Shown piece after piece: positions 50,709 to 59,930 of a stretch of DNA of 64,000 bases. A program made the position numbers and the translations under genes. The DNA is from Pelagibacteraceae bacterium AG-422-D23. GTDB taxonomy: Bacteria > Pseudomonadota > Alphaproteobacteria > Pelagibacterales > Pelagibacteraceae. The stretch lies in NCBI GenBank assembly GCA_003213615.1, contig QCMQ01000001.1, positions 186,001-250,000 of the forward strand, in the 5' to 3' direction. The notes beneath the pieces are model-generated. The model did not search any database, was not told the DNA's origin, and worked only from the letters and a program-made list of their open reading frames with translations. The stretch's first letter is position 1. Each line of letters opens with the position of its first letter.

Positions 50709-53483
50709 ATGAATAAAATTCAAAAAACAGATCATTTTTATTTGATTGATGGCTCTGGTTATATTTTTAGAGCTTATTATGCTTTGCCTCCATTGACTAG
50801 AAAAAGTGATGGACTTCCAACAGGTGCTGTAAGTGGTTTTTGCAGTATGTTATTTAAATTATTAGAGGACTCTAAATCTGATCAAAACTTGCAAAAACCA
50901 ACACATTTTGCAGTAATATTCGATTCAGCAAGAAAAACTTTCAGAAATGAAATTTATAGTGATTACAAAGCTAATAGGTCAGAGGCGCCTGATGATTTGG
51001 CCCCTCAATTTGAATATATAAGAAAATCAGTCCTAGCATTCAATTTACCATCTGTGGATCTTCCTAATTATGAAGCAGATGATTTAATAGCCACATATGT
51101 TGATCAAATCCTTAAAAAAGGTGCAAAGGTTACAATTGTCTCATCAGATAAAGATTTGATGCAGCTTTATAAAAAAGGTGTTCGAATTTTTGACCCCATG
51201 AAAAACAAATTTATAACTGATGATGATGTCTTAAAAAAATTTGGAGTAGATGCCTCAAAAGTCATTGATGTGCAATCTTTAGCAGGAGATAGTAGTGATA
51301 ATGTTCCTGGTGTTCCAGGGATAGGTGTTAAAACAGCTGCAGAACTAATCAACAAATATGGCACTTTAGAAAATTTACTAAAATCTGCTCATGAGATTAA
51401 GCAAAATAAAAGAAGAGAAACATTAATAGAGAACAAGGATAAAGCATTAATAAGTAAAAAACTTGTAACACTAGATCATAACTCTCCTGTTAATAGAGAG
51501 TTAATTGAATTTAAATTACAAGATATAGATAAAGATAAATTATATAAATTTTTAAGAGAAATGGAATTTAACAGACTGTTAAGCTCTGCAATTTCTGCTT
51601 ATGGAGAACCTGAACTAGAAAGTAATAAGATTGAAACTCAAAATCTAGAAAAACAACAAACGATAAATAATAAAAATTATTATTTAATTAATAGCTTAGA
51701 TGAAATTGATAAATGGATAGAGGAGGCAGAAGAAGTTGGTGAAGTTGCTGTAGATACGGAAACCACTTCATTAGATCCTCACCAAGCAGATTTAGTGGGT
51801 ATTTCTCTCTGTTCTAAAATTGGAAAAGCATGTTACATACCAGTTGGTCACAAGTCACCCAATTGTCTTAAAAAAGACGCGGTAATTAAAAAATTAAAAA
51901 AAATATTAGAAGATCCTAGTATAAAAAAAATAGGTCAAAATATAAAATTTGATTTTATCGTATTTTATAAGTGTGGAATAACGCTTTCATCAATGGAAGA
52001 TACAATGCTGATGTCTTATGTCTTGGATGCAGGAAAAAATAGACATAATATGGATACTTTATCAGAAATTCACTTAGGACATAAAACTATTTCTTTTAAA
52101 GAGATGGTAGGCACAGGTAAGAAAGAAATTAATTTTAGTGAAGTAGAATTAGATAAAGCAAAAGATTACGCTGCTGAAGATGCGGATGTTACTTTTAGAT
52201 TGTACAAAAAATTTATCAAAACTTTAAAATCAGAAAAGATGATAAATATCTATGAAATTTTTGAAAAGCCATTAATTAAAATTCTCGCATTTATGGAAAT
52301 CGAGGGAGTTGAAATTGATAGTAAGTTTTTGAAATCTCTTTCATCTAAATTTGAAAAAAAAATCAAAAAACTTGAAAAAGAAGTATTTAAAATTTCTAAA
52401 AAAGAGTTCAATATCGCATCTCCAAAGCAATTAGGGGAAATAATTTACAACGATTTAAAGATAGCTGGATTAAAGAAAACTAAAAAAGGAAGTTTTGCAA
52501 CAAGTGCAACTGTTTTAGAGGATTTAGCTTTTAAAGGTCATCAGTTCCCAAAATTAATTTTAGACTGGAGACAAGTTTCAAAATTAAAAAATACTTATTC
52601 AGATGCTTTACCTGAACATTTGAACCCAAATACAAAAAGAGTTCATACTTCTTTTTTGCTAGCTGCTACAACGACTGGAAGACTAGCATCAAGTGATCCC
52701 AACTTACAAAACATACCAATTAAATCTGAAGATGGAAAAGATATAAGAAAAGCTTTTAAGGCAAAAAAAGATCACTTATTTATTTCTGCAGATTACAATC
52801 AAATTGAGATGAGAATTTTGGCAGATCTGGCAGATGTAAAAGAACTAAAAAAAGCTTTTAAAAATAAAGAAGATATCCACTCTTTAACAGCTAGCCAAAT
52901 ATTTAATATTGATATTAAAAAAGTTAATCAAGACCACAGACGAAAGGCTAAGGCTATTAATTTTGGAATTATTTATGGAATTTCACAATATGGACTGGCT
53001 AAACAAATAAATGTTTCTAATTATGAAGCTGAGGAATTTTTAAATTCATATTTTGCAAAGTTTCCAGAAATTAAGGTTTATATGGATAATACAATAAAAT
53101 TTTGTAGGAAAAGTGGATATGTTAATAATATTTTTGGAAGAAGATCTCATTTTAATGGAATTAATGATAAAAACTTTAATGTAAGAAATTTTCAAGAGCG
53201 TGCTGCAATAAATGCACCCATTCAAGGTTCTGCCTCTGAAGTAATGAGATTAGCCATGATAAGATTAGATAAGAAATTATCAGAACAAAAAAACTCTAAT
53301 TCAAAAATGCTTTTACAAATTCATGATGAACTAATTTTTGAAATTCCAAAAAAAGATGAAAAAACAATGATTAAATTAATTGAAGAAGAAATGACCAGTG
53401 TAGCTCAGAGTGATTATCATTCTTTTTCCACTCCTTTAACAGTTGATATTAATGTTGGAGATAATTGGGGCATGTTACATTAA
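50709..53483 (+). CDS. polA: DNA polymerase I
   Basis: PolA performs gap repair and Okazaki-fragment maturation. The 924-residue protein has all three domains: the 5'-3' exonuclease (FYLIDGSGYIFRAYYALPPL near the start, YEADDLIATY near 122), and a 3'-5' exonuclease near 320-500 with intact Exo I VDTETTSL, Exo II NIKFDF and Exo III YAAEDADVTF. The family A polymerase domain shows TTGRLASSDPNLQNIP, SADYNQIEMRILA, RRKAKAINFGIIYGIS and LLQIHDELIFE. Proofreading residues are therefore retained. Confidence 0.98.
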   Translation: MNKIQKTDHFYLIDGSGYIFRAYYALPPLTRKSDGLPTGAVSGFCSMLFKLLEDSKSDQNLQKPTHFAVIFDSARKTFRNEIYSDYKANRSEAPDDLAPQFEYIRKSVLAFNLPSVDLPNYEADDLIATYVDQILKKGAKVTIVSSDKDLMQLYKKGVRIFDPMKNKFITDDDVLKKFGVDASKVIDVQSLAGDSSDNVPGVPGIGVKTAAELINKYGTLENLLKSAHEIKQNKRRETLIENKDKALISKKLVTLDHNSPVNRELIEFKLQDIDKDKLYKFLREMEFNRLLSSAISAYGEPELESNKIETQNLEKQQTINNKNYYLINSLDEIDKWIEEAEEVGEVAVDTETTSLDPHQADLVGISLCSKIGKACYIPVGHKSPNCLKKDAVIKKLKKILEDPSIKKIGQNIKFDFIVFYKCGITLSSMEDTMLMSYVLDAGKNRHNMDTLSEIHLGHKTISFKEMVGTGKKEINFSEVELDKAKDYAAEDADVTFRLYKKFIKTLKSEKMINIYEIFEKPLIKILAFMEIEGVEIDSKFLKSLSSKFEKKIKKLEKEVFKISKKEFNIASPKQLGEIIYNDLKIAGLKKTKKGSFATSATVLEDLAFKGHQFPKLILDWRQVSKLKNTYSDALPEHLNPNTKRVHTSFLLAATTTGRLASSDPNLQNIPIKSEDGKDIRKAFKAKKDHLFISADYNQIEMRILADLADVKELKKAFKNKEDIHSLTASQIFNIDIKKVNQDHRRKAKAINFGIIYGISQYGLAKQINVSNYEAEEFLNSYFAKFPEIKVYMDNTIKFCRKSGYVNNIFGRRSHFNGINDKNFNVRNFQERAAINAPIQGSASEVMRLAMIRLDKKLSEQKNSNSKMLLQIHDELIFEIPKKDEKTMIKLIEEEMTSVAQSDYHSFSTPLTVDINVGDNWGMLH

Positions 53484-53493
53484 ATTTATAACA

Positions 53494-53522
53494 TTGCCCA
53501 AATTAGGACAATTTAGTATTTT
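53494..53522 (+). promoter_or_regulatory. Possible promoter of chvI-chvG
   Basis: TTGCCC (53494-53499), 17 bases, then TATTTT (53517-53522). A start near 53529 would leave a leader of about 5 bases before the ATG at 53534, and no ribosome-binding site is visible. Confidence 0.35.
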
Positions 53523-53533
53523 TAAATTACTTT

Positions 53534-54241
53534 ATGCAAAAACAAACAATAGCTTTAATAGATGACGATAGAAATATTTTAACAAGTTTAAGTATCGCAT
53601 TAGAAAAAGAAGGTTTTAAAGTTCAAACATACATTGATGGTGAAAGCGCATTAATCGGTTTAACCAGAATGCCGCCTGATTTGGCAGTCATAGATATTAA
53701 GATGCCCAAGATGGATGGAGAAGAATTACTTAAAAAACTTCGAAAAAAAACTTCCTTACCAGTTATTTTCTTAACATCTAAAGATGATGAAATTGATGAG
53801 TTGTTAGGCCTAAAACTAGGTGCAGATGATTTTGTAAAAAAATCAGGAGGTTTTTCTATAAAAGTTTTGATTGAAAGAATTAGAGTGCAGTTAAGAAAAA
53901 AAGATTCAAATAATATTCTAGAGGAAAATAAAAGCCTGATATCTCATGGAAGATTAAAATTAGATCCATCACAACTTGAGTGTGAATGGAATGGAAAACA
54001 GTTGCCTGATAAATTGACAACAACCGAGTTTTTAATCGTTAAAGAATTAGCAAAGAGACCTGGTATAATCAAAGAAAGAGCTCAGCTTATGGATATAGCT
54101 TACAGAGAGGACACCGATATCGAGGATAGAACTATTGATAGTCACGTAAAACGAATTAGAAAAAAATTTAAAAAAGTAGATCCTGATTTTTCAGCTATTG
54201 AAACTAGGTATGGTAGTGGATATAGATGGAATGTTAGCTAA
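53534..54241 (+). CDS. chvI: ChvI-type response regulator
   Basis: This 235-residue OmpR-family regulator has a receiver domain with IALIDDDRNILTSL near 6-19 and phosphoacceptor Asp54 in VIDIKMPKMDG. Its C-terminal winged helix includes TTEFLIVKELAKRPG, TIDSHVKRIRKKF and ETRYGSGYRW. The sequence type and the adjacent kinase, which shares one base, match ChvI of the ChvG-ChvI pair that controls envelope and acid-stress responses in alphaproteobacteria. The regulated genes here are unknown. Confidence 0.9.
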   Translation: MQKQTIALIDDDRNILTSLSIALEKEGFKVQTYIDGESALIGLTRMPPDLAVIDIKMPKMDGEELLKKLRKKTSLPVIFLTSKDDEIDELLGLKLGADDFVKKSGGFSIKVLIERIRVQLRKKDSNNILEENKSLISHGRLKLDPSQLECEWNGKQLPDKLTTTEFLIVKELAKRPGIIKERAQLMDIAYREDTDIEDRTIDSHVKRIRKKFKKVDPDFSAIETRYGSGYRWNVS

Positions 54242-55782
54242 TGTTTAGTAAATACTTAAAAACTCTCTCTATATTAAAGAAATTTTTATTTATAAATTTT
54301 GTAATTTTTACAATTATTGGATTATTTACATTTATATATCTGAATAATATTCAGCCAAGTTTAATAAAAGAAAAATCTCAAAATCATACAAACATTATTA
54401 ATAATACTATTGATAATATTTTAAGGTTAGATGTAAAATTCCAATCTGAAGATATTAGAAAATTTTTATTTTCCACAAGGTTTATTTTTCAGAACTTAGA
54501 TAGAGTAATATTTTTTGACGATCAACTTAACCTTATTGGAGACACTGATACTTTAGATCTTGATCCAAGATCATTTTCTACAAGGCTTGATAAAATTGAA
54601 TTTGAAAGTTTAGATAATGGGGAAATAGAAAAAACTATTGAGGAAAAAAATATAAAAATTGATGAAAAAAAACCTGTTTCATTCAAAGACATATTAAAAA
54701 ATTATTCTAGCTCTGAAAATTTAGGAGTTTCTTACACATTTACGCAAGAAGATTTTAATCAATTTAATGTAACAACAATTAAGAATGTTACAAAGAATGA
54801 AATTAATCTTGGTTATGTAGCTATTACAGAAAATGCCAATGAAATAAAGATAGCGATAGATGAGAGAAAAGCATTTGTAATAAGAACAGCTGTATCTGTA
54901 GGATTTGTAATATTAATTTTTTCTTTTGTCTTAAGCAGATATTTTATTAAACCCATACAAAATCTTGTTGGATATACCATTCGTATTAAAGAAAAAAGTC
55001 AAGTAAAACCAGGTATTGAAAATCTTAAAAAAAGAAACGATGAATTGGGACTTTTGTCTAATTCTTTGGAGGATATGACAAACGAGCTTCAAAATAGAGT
55101 TACACATGCAGAAAACTTTTCAACAGATTTAGTTCATGAGATCAGAAATCCATTAGCCTCTTTAAAAAGTGCGTCAGAAATTTTACAAGATACAAATGAT
55201 AACGAACAAAGAAATAGATTATTAAATATACTAAGTCACGACGTACAAAGAATAGAAAGATTAATTACTGATTATTCACAAATGTTAAAGGATGAAGTTG
55301 CTTTAACTAAAGAAAAAATGAAAAAAATTAATGTAGAACCTATTATTCAATCTGTTGTTGATGATTATAATAATATTCATCAAATGAAAAAAGGAATAAA
55401 AATTGAATATAAAAATGACGGAAAAGATAAATACTTAATCAATGGTATAGAAAATAGAATTGAACAAATTATTGCAAATTTATTAGATAATTCAATATCC
55501 TTCAGTAAAGATGGTGGTAATGTCTTTGTTGATGTTTCTATTAATGAAAAAAGTAAAATATCAATCAAAATTCTTGATGAAGGCCAAGGATTTAAAGAAA
55601 AAGACACATCAAGAATATTTAAAAGATTTTATAGTAATAGACCTGAAAAATTTGGAGAACATTCAGGGCTAGGATTGAATATAGTAAAAAATTTGGTTGA
55701 GCTCCATGATGGTGAAATTGTAGCATCTAATCGTCCTGATAAAGAAGGGGCAATGATAGAGATAAGATTTCCCAATGTTTAA
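54241..55782 (+). CDS. chvG: ChvG-type sensor histidine kinase
   Basis: This 513-residue inner-membrane kinase has a first membrane helix near 14-31, a periplasmic sensor region of about 190 residues, and a second helix near 220-238. A HAMP linker follows, then the HisKA domain with phosphorylated His299 in LVHEIRNPLASLKSA. The ATPase domain shows the N box NLLDNSISFS, the G1 box DEGQGF and the G2 box GLGLNI. It begins on the last base of chvI. In many alphaproteobacteria hprK and PTS genes follow chvG; here ahcY follows after 42 bases. Confidence 0.92.
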   Translation: MFSKYLKTLSILKKFLFINFVIFTIIGLFTFIYLNNIQPSLIKEKSQNHTNIINNTIDNILRLDVKFQSEDIRKFLFSTRFIFQNLDRVIFFDDQLNLIGDTDTLDLDPRSFSTRLDKIEFESLDNGEIEKTIEEKNIKIDEKKPVSFKDILKNYSSSENLGVSYTFTQEDFNQFNVTTIKNVTKNEINLGYVAITENANEIKIAIDERKAFVIRTAVSVGFVILIFSFVLSRYFIKPIQNLVGYTIRIKEKSQVKPGIENLKKRNDELGLLSNSLEDMTNELQNRVTHAENFSTDLVHEIRNPLASLKSASEILQDTNDNEQRNRLLNILSHDVQRIERLITDYSQMLKDEVALTKEKMKKINVEPIIQSVVDDYNNIHQMKKGIKIEYKNDGKDKYLINGIENRIEQIIANLLDNSISFSKDGGNVFVDVSINEKSKISIKILDEGQGFKEKDTSRIFKRFYSNRPEKFGEHSGLGLNIVKNLVELHDGEIVASNRPDKEGAMIEIRFPNV

Positions 55783-55789
55783 TCATATC

Positions 55790-55817
55790 TTGATAAATAA
55801 AATCTTAGCTGTATAAA
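55790..55817 (+). promoter_or_regulatory. Promoter of ahcY
   Basis: TTGATA (55790-55795), 16 bases, then TATAAA (55812-55817). The ahcY ATG at 55825 is eight bases past the -10 element, so the predicted transcription start falls on or within a base or two of the start codon. No ribosome-binding site is present between them. Confidence 0.5.
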
Positions 55818-55824
55818 GCTTGCC

Positions 55825-57111
55825 ATGGAAGATTATAAAGTAATAGATTTATCCCAAGCTGATTTTGGTAGGAAAGAAATTTCAATAGCTGAAAGTGAAA
55901 TGCCAGGTTTAATGGCTTTAAGAGAAGAGTATTCTAAGGAAAAACCATTGAAGGGTGCAAGAATTATAGGATGTCTTCATATGACGATCCAAACTGCTGT
56001 ATTGATTGAAACTCTAGTTGCATTAGGTGCTGAAGTTCGATGGTCTTCATGTAATATTTTTTCAACTCAAGATCATGCAGCTGCTGCTATCGCAAAAGCT
56101 GGTATTCCAGTTTATGCTTGGAAGGGTGAAACCGAAGAAGAATATTTATGGTGTATTAAACAAACTATAGTTGGAAAACCTGACTGGAAACCTAATATGT
56201 TATTAGATGATGGTGGTGACTTAACAGCTATCATGCACAATGAATATCAGGGTTTAATGAAAGATATTAAGGGTGTTTCAGAAGAGACTACCACTGGAAT
56301 TAAAGCACTAAATAAAATGGAAAAAGATAAATCGCTCTTAGTTCCTGCTATAAACGTAAACGACTCAGTTACAAAATCAAAATTTGATAATTTATATGGA
56401 TGTAGAGAAAGTTTAGTAGACGGTATAAGAAGAGCTACTGATGTAATGATGTCTGGAAAAATTGCTATTGTTGCTGGTTTTGGAGATGTTGGAAAAGGAA
56501 GTGCTGCATCCCTAAGACAAAGTGGTGCTAGAGTTTTAGTTACAGAAGCAGATCCAATTTGTGCGCTTCAAGCTGCAATGGAAGGTTATGAAGTGGTATT
56601 AATGGAAGAAGCCATAAGCAGAGCAGACATTGTTGTAACTGCAACTGGAAATAAAGACATTGTTACAGCAGATCATATGAGAGATATGAAGGATAGAGCC
56701 ATTTTATGCAACATTGGTCACTTTGATAATGAAATACAAGTTGAAGCTCTTAAAAATTATAAGTGGACCGAGGTAAAACCACAAGTTCACGAAATAGAAT
56801 TACCTAGTGGTAAAAGAATTATTCTTTTAGCTGAAGGAAGATTAGTTAATCTTGGTTGTGCAACTGGTCACCCAAGTTTTGTGATGAGCGCATCATTCAC
56901 CAATCAAGTTATTGCTCAGATAGAGCTTTGGCATAACCATAAAAATTATGAGAATAAAGTATATGTTTTACCAAAACATTTAGATGAAAAGGTAGCAACT
57001 CTTCATCTAAAAAAAGTAGGGGCAAAACTAACAAAACTGTCAAAAGAACAAGCAGACTATATAAGCGTTGGAACAGATGGTCCTTTCAAACCAGATGCCT
57101 ATCGCTATTAA
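55825..57111 (+). CDS. ahcY: S-adenosylhomocysteine hydrolase
   Basis: AhcY splits S-adenosylhomocysteine into adenosine and homocysteine and so relieves product inhibition of methyltransferases. The 428-residue, NAD-dependent enzyme shows [16 protein letters not shown] near 49-64, [17 protein letters not shown] near 73-89, [21 protein letters not shown] near 176-196, the NAD fold [17 protein letters not shown] near 218-234 and the C-terminal PFKPDAYRY. It overlaps tsaE by 17 bases. It probably lies behind its own, possibly leaderless, promoter. Confidence 0.98.
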   Translation: MEDYKVIDLSQADFGRKEISIAESEMPGLMALREEYSKEKPLKGARIIGCLHMTIQTAVLIETLVALGAEVRWSSCNIFSTQDHAAAAIAKAGIPVYAWKGETEEEYLWCIKQTIVGKPDWKPNMLLDDGGDLTAIMHNEYQGLMKDIKGVSEETTTGIKALNKMEKDKSLLVPAINVNDSVTKSKFDNLYGCRESLVDGIRRATDVMMSGKIAIVAGFGDVGKGSAASLRQSGARVLVTEADPICALQAAMEGYEVVLMEEAISRADIVVTATGNKDIVTADHMRDMKDRAILCNIGHFDNEIQVEALKNYKWTEVKPQVHEIELPSGKRIILLAEGRLVNLGCATGHPSFVMSASFTNQVIAQIELWHNHKNYENKVYVLPKHLDEKVATLHLKKVGAKLTKLSKEQADYISVGTDGPFKPDAYRY

Positions 57112-57544
57112 AGATAGCAAGATCGATATCACTTCAGAGAAGTTAACTAAAACATTAGCTAAAGAATTTACAAATTATCTTAAAGGTGGTGAGTTTGTTT
57201 TTTTATATGGAGAGATGGGCGTTGGTAAAACTACCTTTGTTAAATATTTTATAAATGAGTATCAAAAAGTAAATAATTTAACACAAACAGTAATTACAAG
57301 CCCTACTTTTAGTTTATTGAATGAGTATCAGGTGAAAGATATAAGAATAAAGCATTATGATTTATTTAGAATTAATAGAAAAGAAGATATCAATAATTTA
57401 GATATTTTTGAAAAAGATAATAAATTAATAACATTTATAGAATGGCCACAATTGATTGCTGATAAACAAGATATAAAATATATAGCTTTAACTTTTAATT
57501 ATTTAAATGATTTAAATGATAGAAGTGTAGATATAAAAGTTTAA
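57095..57544 (+). CDS. tsaE: tRNA threonylcarbamoyl adenosine modification ATPase TsaE
   Basis: TsaE is the ATPase that supports TsaB-TsaD in making t6A37 in tRNA. From the ATG at 57095 the protein has 149 residues. Walker [11 protein letters not shown] is near 38-47, followed by the conserved [10 protein letters not shown] near 70 and HYDLFRI near 87-93. A longer reading from 57068 adds nine residues and a deeper overlap with ahcY; the ATG at 57095 is preferred from family length. The order ahcY, tsaE, amgK, murU is a familiar alphaproteobacterial arrangement. Confidence 0.9.
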   Translation: MPIAIKDSKIDITSEKLTKTLAKEFTNYLKGGEFVFLYGEMGVGKTTFVKYFINEYQKVNNLTQTVITSPTFSLLNEYQVKDIRIKHYDLFRINRKEDINNLDIFEKDNKLITFIEWPQLIADKQDIKYIALTFNYLNDLNDRSVDIKV

Positions 57545-57560
57545 ATTAAAACTTATTTTA

Positions 57561-58505
57561 ATGAAAAGCTTAGTAAAATTGAAAAAAATAAAAGGTGACG
57601 CATCTTTTAGAGAATTTTATAGAAACAAAGAAAATAAATCGATTGTAGTAGTATCTAAGAAAGAAAAGTTAAAAAATCTTTTAACTTATGATGCAATAAA
57701 TAAAATTTTAGTTAAAAATAAAATTTTAGCACCAAATCTATTAAGTGAAAATTACATTAATAATTATATAGAAATAAATGACTTTGGAGATCAAACTCTA
57801 TTTCAAATTTTAAAAAATAAAAATAATAATAAATATATCATTTTTAAAAAGATCATAAAAATTTTAAATAAAATACAATTAATAAAAGATAAAAAAGTAA
57901 AAAATTTTAAAAACAAATTATATAAAGTTCAAGAATACAATAACAAAATTTTATTTGATGAAGCTAAACTGTTTTGTGACTGGTATGTACCAAAGATATT
58001 GCCTAAATCAAAAAGTATTAAATTTAAAAAAAAATTTAAATTAGAGATAAAAAACTTATTATCAAAATTAAATTATAAAAATGTTACATTTGTTCATAGA
58101 GATTTTCATGTTTCAAATTTGATATATCACCATAAAAAAATTGCAGTAATAGATAGCCAGGATGCATTAATTGGCAATAGAGCTTATGATTTAGCATCCT
58201 TAATTGATGACGTAAGATTAAAAACATCTAATGAATTAAAAGAGAAAGTATTTAAGTTTTATATCAAAACAAATAAAAAAATTGATTTGGAAAAATTTAA
58301 AAAAGATTTTGAAATATTATCTGTTTTAAGGAATTTAAAAATAATTGGTATATTTATGCGTTTAGCTGTTAGAGACAATAAAAAAAAATATCTTAAATTA
58401 ATTCCCTATGGTTGGGAAATGATTAATTATAGAATTAAAGAGCAAAATGAATTCAATAATTTGATGTTTCTATTAAAAAATAATTTTCCAAAATTTATTA
58501 GGTAG
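57561..58505 (+). CDS. amgK: AmgK-like N-acetylmuramate/N-acetylglucosamine kinase
   Basis: This 314-residue protein of the aminoglycoside phosphotransferase fold has the catalytic loop FVHRDFHVSNLIYH near 176-189 and the metal-binding IDSQDALIGNRAYDLASLIDD near 198-218, the pattern of AmgK. AmgK phosphorylates MurNAc at C1 in the recycling bypass to UDP-MurNAc. Position between tsaE and a MurU-type nucleotidyltransferase supports this. The protein is unusually lysine-rich in its middle part. Another small-molecule kinase role cannot be excluded from sequence alone. Confidence 0.83.
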   Translation: MKSLVKLKKIKGDASFREFYRNKENKSIVVVSKKEKLKNLLTYDAINKILVKNKILAPNLLSENYINNYIEINDFGDQTLFQILKNKNNNKYIIFKKIIKILNKIQLIKDKKVKNFKNKLYKVQEYNNKILFDEAKLFCDWYVPKILPKSKSIKFKKKFKLEIKNLLSKLNYKNVTFVHRDFHVSNLIYHHKKIAVIDSQDALIGNRAYDLASLIDDVRLKTSNELKEKVFKFYIKTNKKIDLEKFKKDFEILSVLRNLKIIGIFMRLAVRDNKKKYLKLIPYGWEMINYRIKEQNEFNNLMFLLKNNFPKFIR

Positions 58506-58509
58506 AGTT

Positions 58510-59199
58510 GTGAGAATAAATACAGCTTTAATTTTATGTGCAGGTTTTGGTAAAAGATTAAATCCAATTACTTTAAATACCCCTAAACCCTTGTTAGAGA
58601 TTAAAGATTTAAGCATGTTAGAAAGATGTATTAATTTGATTGAAAAATTAGGTATTCAAAAAATTTTAATAAACACCTTTTATTTGAAGGACCAATTTTC
58701 TGAATTTTTACATAATAAAAATTTTAATTTAGATATCAAAATAATTGAGGATGGTGAGCATATTTTGGATACGGGCGGAGGTATTCAAAATATGATTAAA
58801 GATTCTAATGAAAACGATTTTTTAATTTTTAACCCAGATACAGTTTGGACCAATAATTATAAAGACGAGATATTAAAGATGGAAGAAATGTATTTCTCTA
58901 AAAAACTGGAAAATATTCTTCTTTTAACAAATAAAAAATTAAGTTTTGATAAAAAACTAAAAGGAGATTTTAGTTTAAAAAATAATTTAATTAATAAAGA
59001 GTCTGAAAAAGAATTTATTTATATTGGGTGTCAAATAATTAACAAAAAATTATTTATTAGAGAGAAAATAGAAAATTACTCAATTTTAGAAATTTGGAAT
59101 AATTTATTGGACCAAAAAAAATTATTTGGATATGAAAGCCAAAAAGACTTTTATCATTTGACTGATCTGGATGTTTTCAAAAAACTAAAAGATCTTTAG
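58510..59199 (+). CDS. murU: MurU-like N-acetylmuramate-1-phosphate uridylyltransferase
   Basis: This 229-residue nucleotidyltransferase shows LILCAGFGKRLNPITLNTPKPL near 8-29 (the GxGxR..PK nucleotide-binding signature), DTGGGIQN near 87-94 and the metal-binding FNPDTVW near 106. With AmgK it would convert MurNAc-1-phosphate to UDP-MurNAc. The start is GTG at 58510, four bases after amgK. Its 3' end overlaps the convergent gpmA by 23 bases, the largest convergent overlap in the window. Confidence 0.85.
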   Translation: MRINTALILCAGFGKRLNPITLNTPKPLLEIKDLSMLERCINLIEKLGIQKILINTFYLKDQFSEFLHNKNFNLDIKIIEDGEHILDTGGGIQNMIKDSNENDFLIFNPDTVWTNNYKDEILKMEEMYFSKKLENILLLTNKKLSFDKKLKGDFSLKNNLINKESEKEFIYIGCQIINKKLFIREKIENYSILEIWNNLLDQKKLFGYESQKDFYHLTDLDVFKKLKDL

Positions 59200-59884
59200 C
59201 TCTTTCTTGATCAAGATATTTGCAATTAGAAATTTTTTTATTTTCTAGTTCAATTAAAAGAGGGTTTCCTGTAGGAATTTCAAGTTTAGAGATTTCATTG
59301 TCACCTAAATTAAACAAGTGTTTGCAAAGAGCTCTAATAGAGTTTCCATGAGCAGAAATAAGAATATTTTCACTTATTTTGTTTTCTATTTCTTCTCTAT
59401 AAAATTGTATTACTCTCTCATATGTGTCTTTTAGGGACTCAGTATCAGGAATTTTTTCTAAAGGGATTTCTTTGTAAGTTTCAATATTAAGCGGATGATA
59501 TGGATTTTTTTTATCTAAAGGGTCAGGTCTAAGATCCCAAGAACGTCTAAATTGATGAACTTTTTCTTCTCCAAGTTTTACTTTCATTTCATCTTTATTT
59601 AATCCAGTCAGAGCACCATAATGTCTCTCATTTAATTCCCAAGCACTCTTTACATCTTTAAAATCCCCTAATTCTTTTTGTATTATTTGTAAGGTATTTT
59701 TCGCTCTTAATTGGAAGGATGAATAATAAAGATTAATTTCAATTTTTTGTTGTTTTATTAATTGGCCTGCTTTTTTCGCCTCTAATTTTCCATTTTCAGT
59801 TAAATCTACATCAACCCATCCAGTAAATTTTTTTTCAAGGTTCCACACGCTTTGTCCATGTCTTACTAAAATTAAATAACTCAT
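59177..59884 (-). CDS. gpmA: 2,3-bisphosphoglycerate-dependent phosphoglycerate mutase
   Basis: GpmA interconverts 3- and 2-phosphoglycerate. The 235-residue protein has the phosphohistidine motif LVRHGQSVWN near 6-15 (His9), the typical TGWVDVDLTENG near 21-32, ERHYGALTGLNK near 85-96, RSWDLRPDP near 114 and SAHGNSIRAL with the second histidine near 183. It is a single gene diverging from the lysozyme-fold lipoprotein and convergent with murU. Confidence 0.95.
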   Translation of the reverse strand: MSYLILVRHGQSVWNLEKKFTGWVDVDLTENGKLEAKKAGQLIKQQKIEINLYYSSFQLRAKNTLQIIQKELGDFKDVKSAWELNERHYGALTGLNKDEMKVKLGEEKVHQFRRSWDLRPDPLDKKNPYHPLNIETYKEIPLEKIPDTESLKDTYERVIQFYREEIENKISENILISAHGNSIRALCKHLFNLGDNEISKLEIPTGNPLLIELENKKISNCKYLDQERAKDLLVF

Positions 59885-59919
59885 CTATTTATCTTTTAGA
59901 ATAATTTGATAAATAAAAC

Positions 59920-59925
59920 TATAAT
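59920..59925 (+). promoter_or_regulatory. Consensus -10 element directly before the lysozyme-fold lipoprotein
   Basis: A perfect TATAAT at 59920-59925 lies five bases before the ATG at 59931, so initiation at the usual distance would start at the ATG. The possible -35 (TTAGAA at 59896-59901, 18-base spacer) is poor. Confidence 0.3.
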
Positions 59926-59930
59926 TATTA

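Noticed and set aside
55783-55824. SAH or SAM-V riboswitch before ahcY
   Set aside because: Only 42 bases are available, the aptamer core sequences are absent, and the AGCT repeats are too short. The stretch reads better as a promoter.
59185-59199. Inverted repeat CTAAA-N5-TTTAG in the murU/gpmA overlap as a bidirectional terminator
   Set aside because: A five-pair, mostly A-T stem inside two coding regions is too weak to support.
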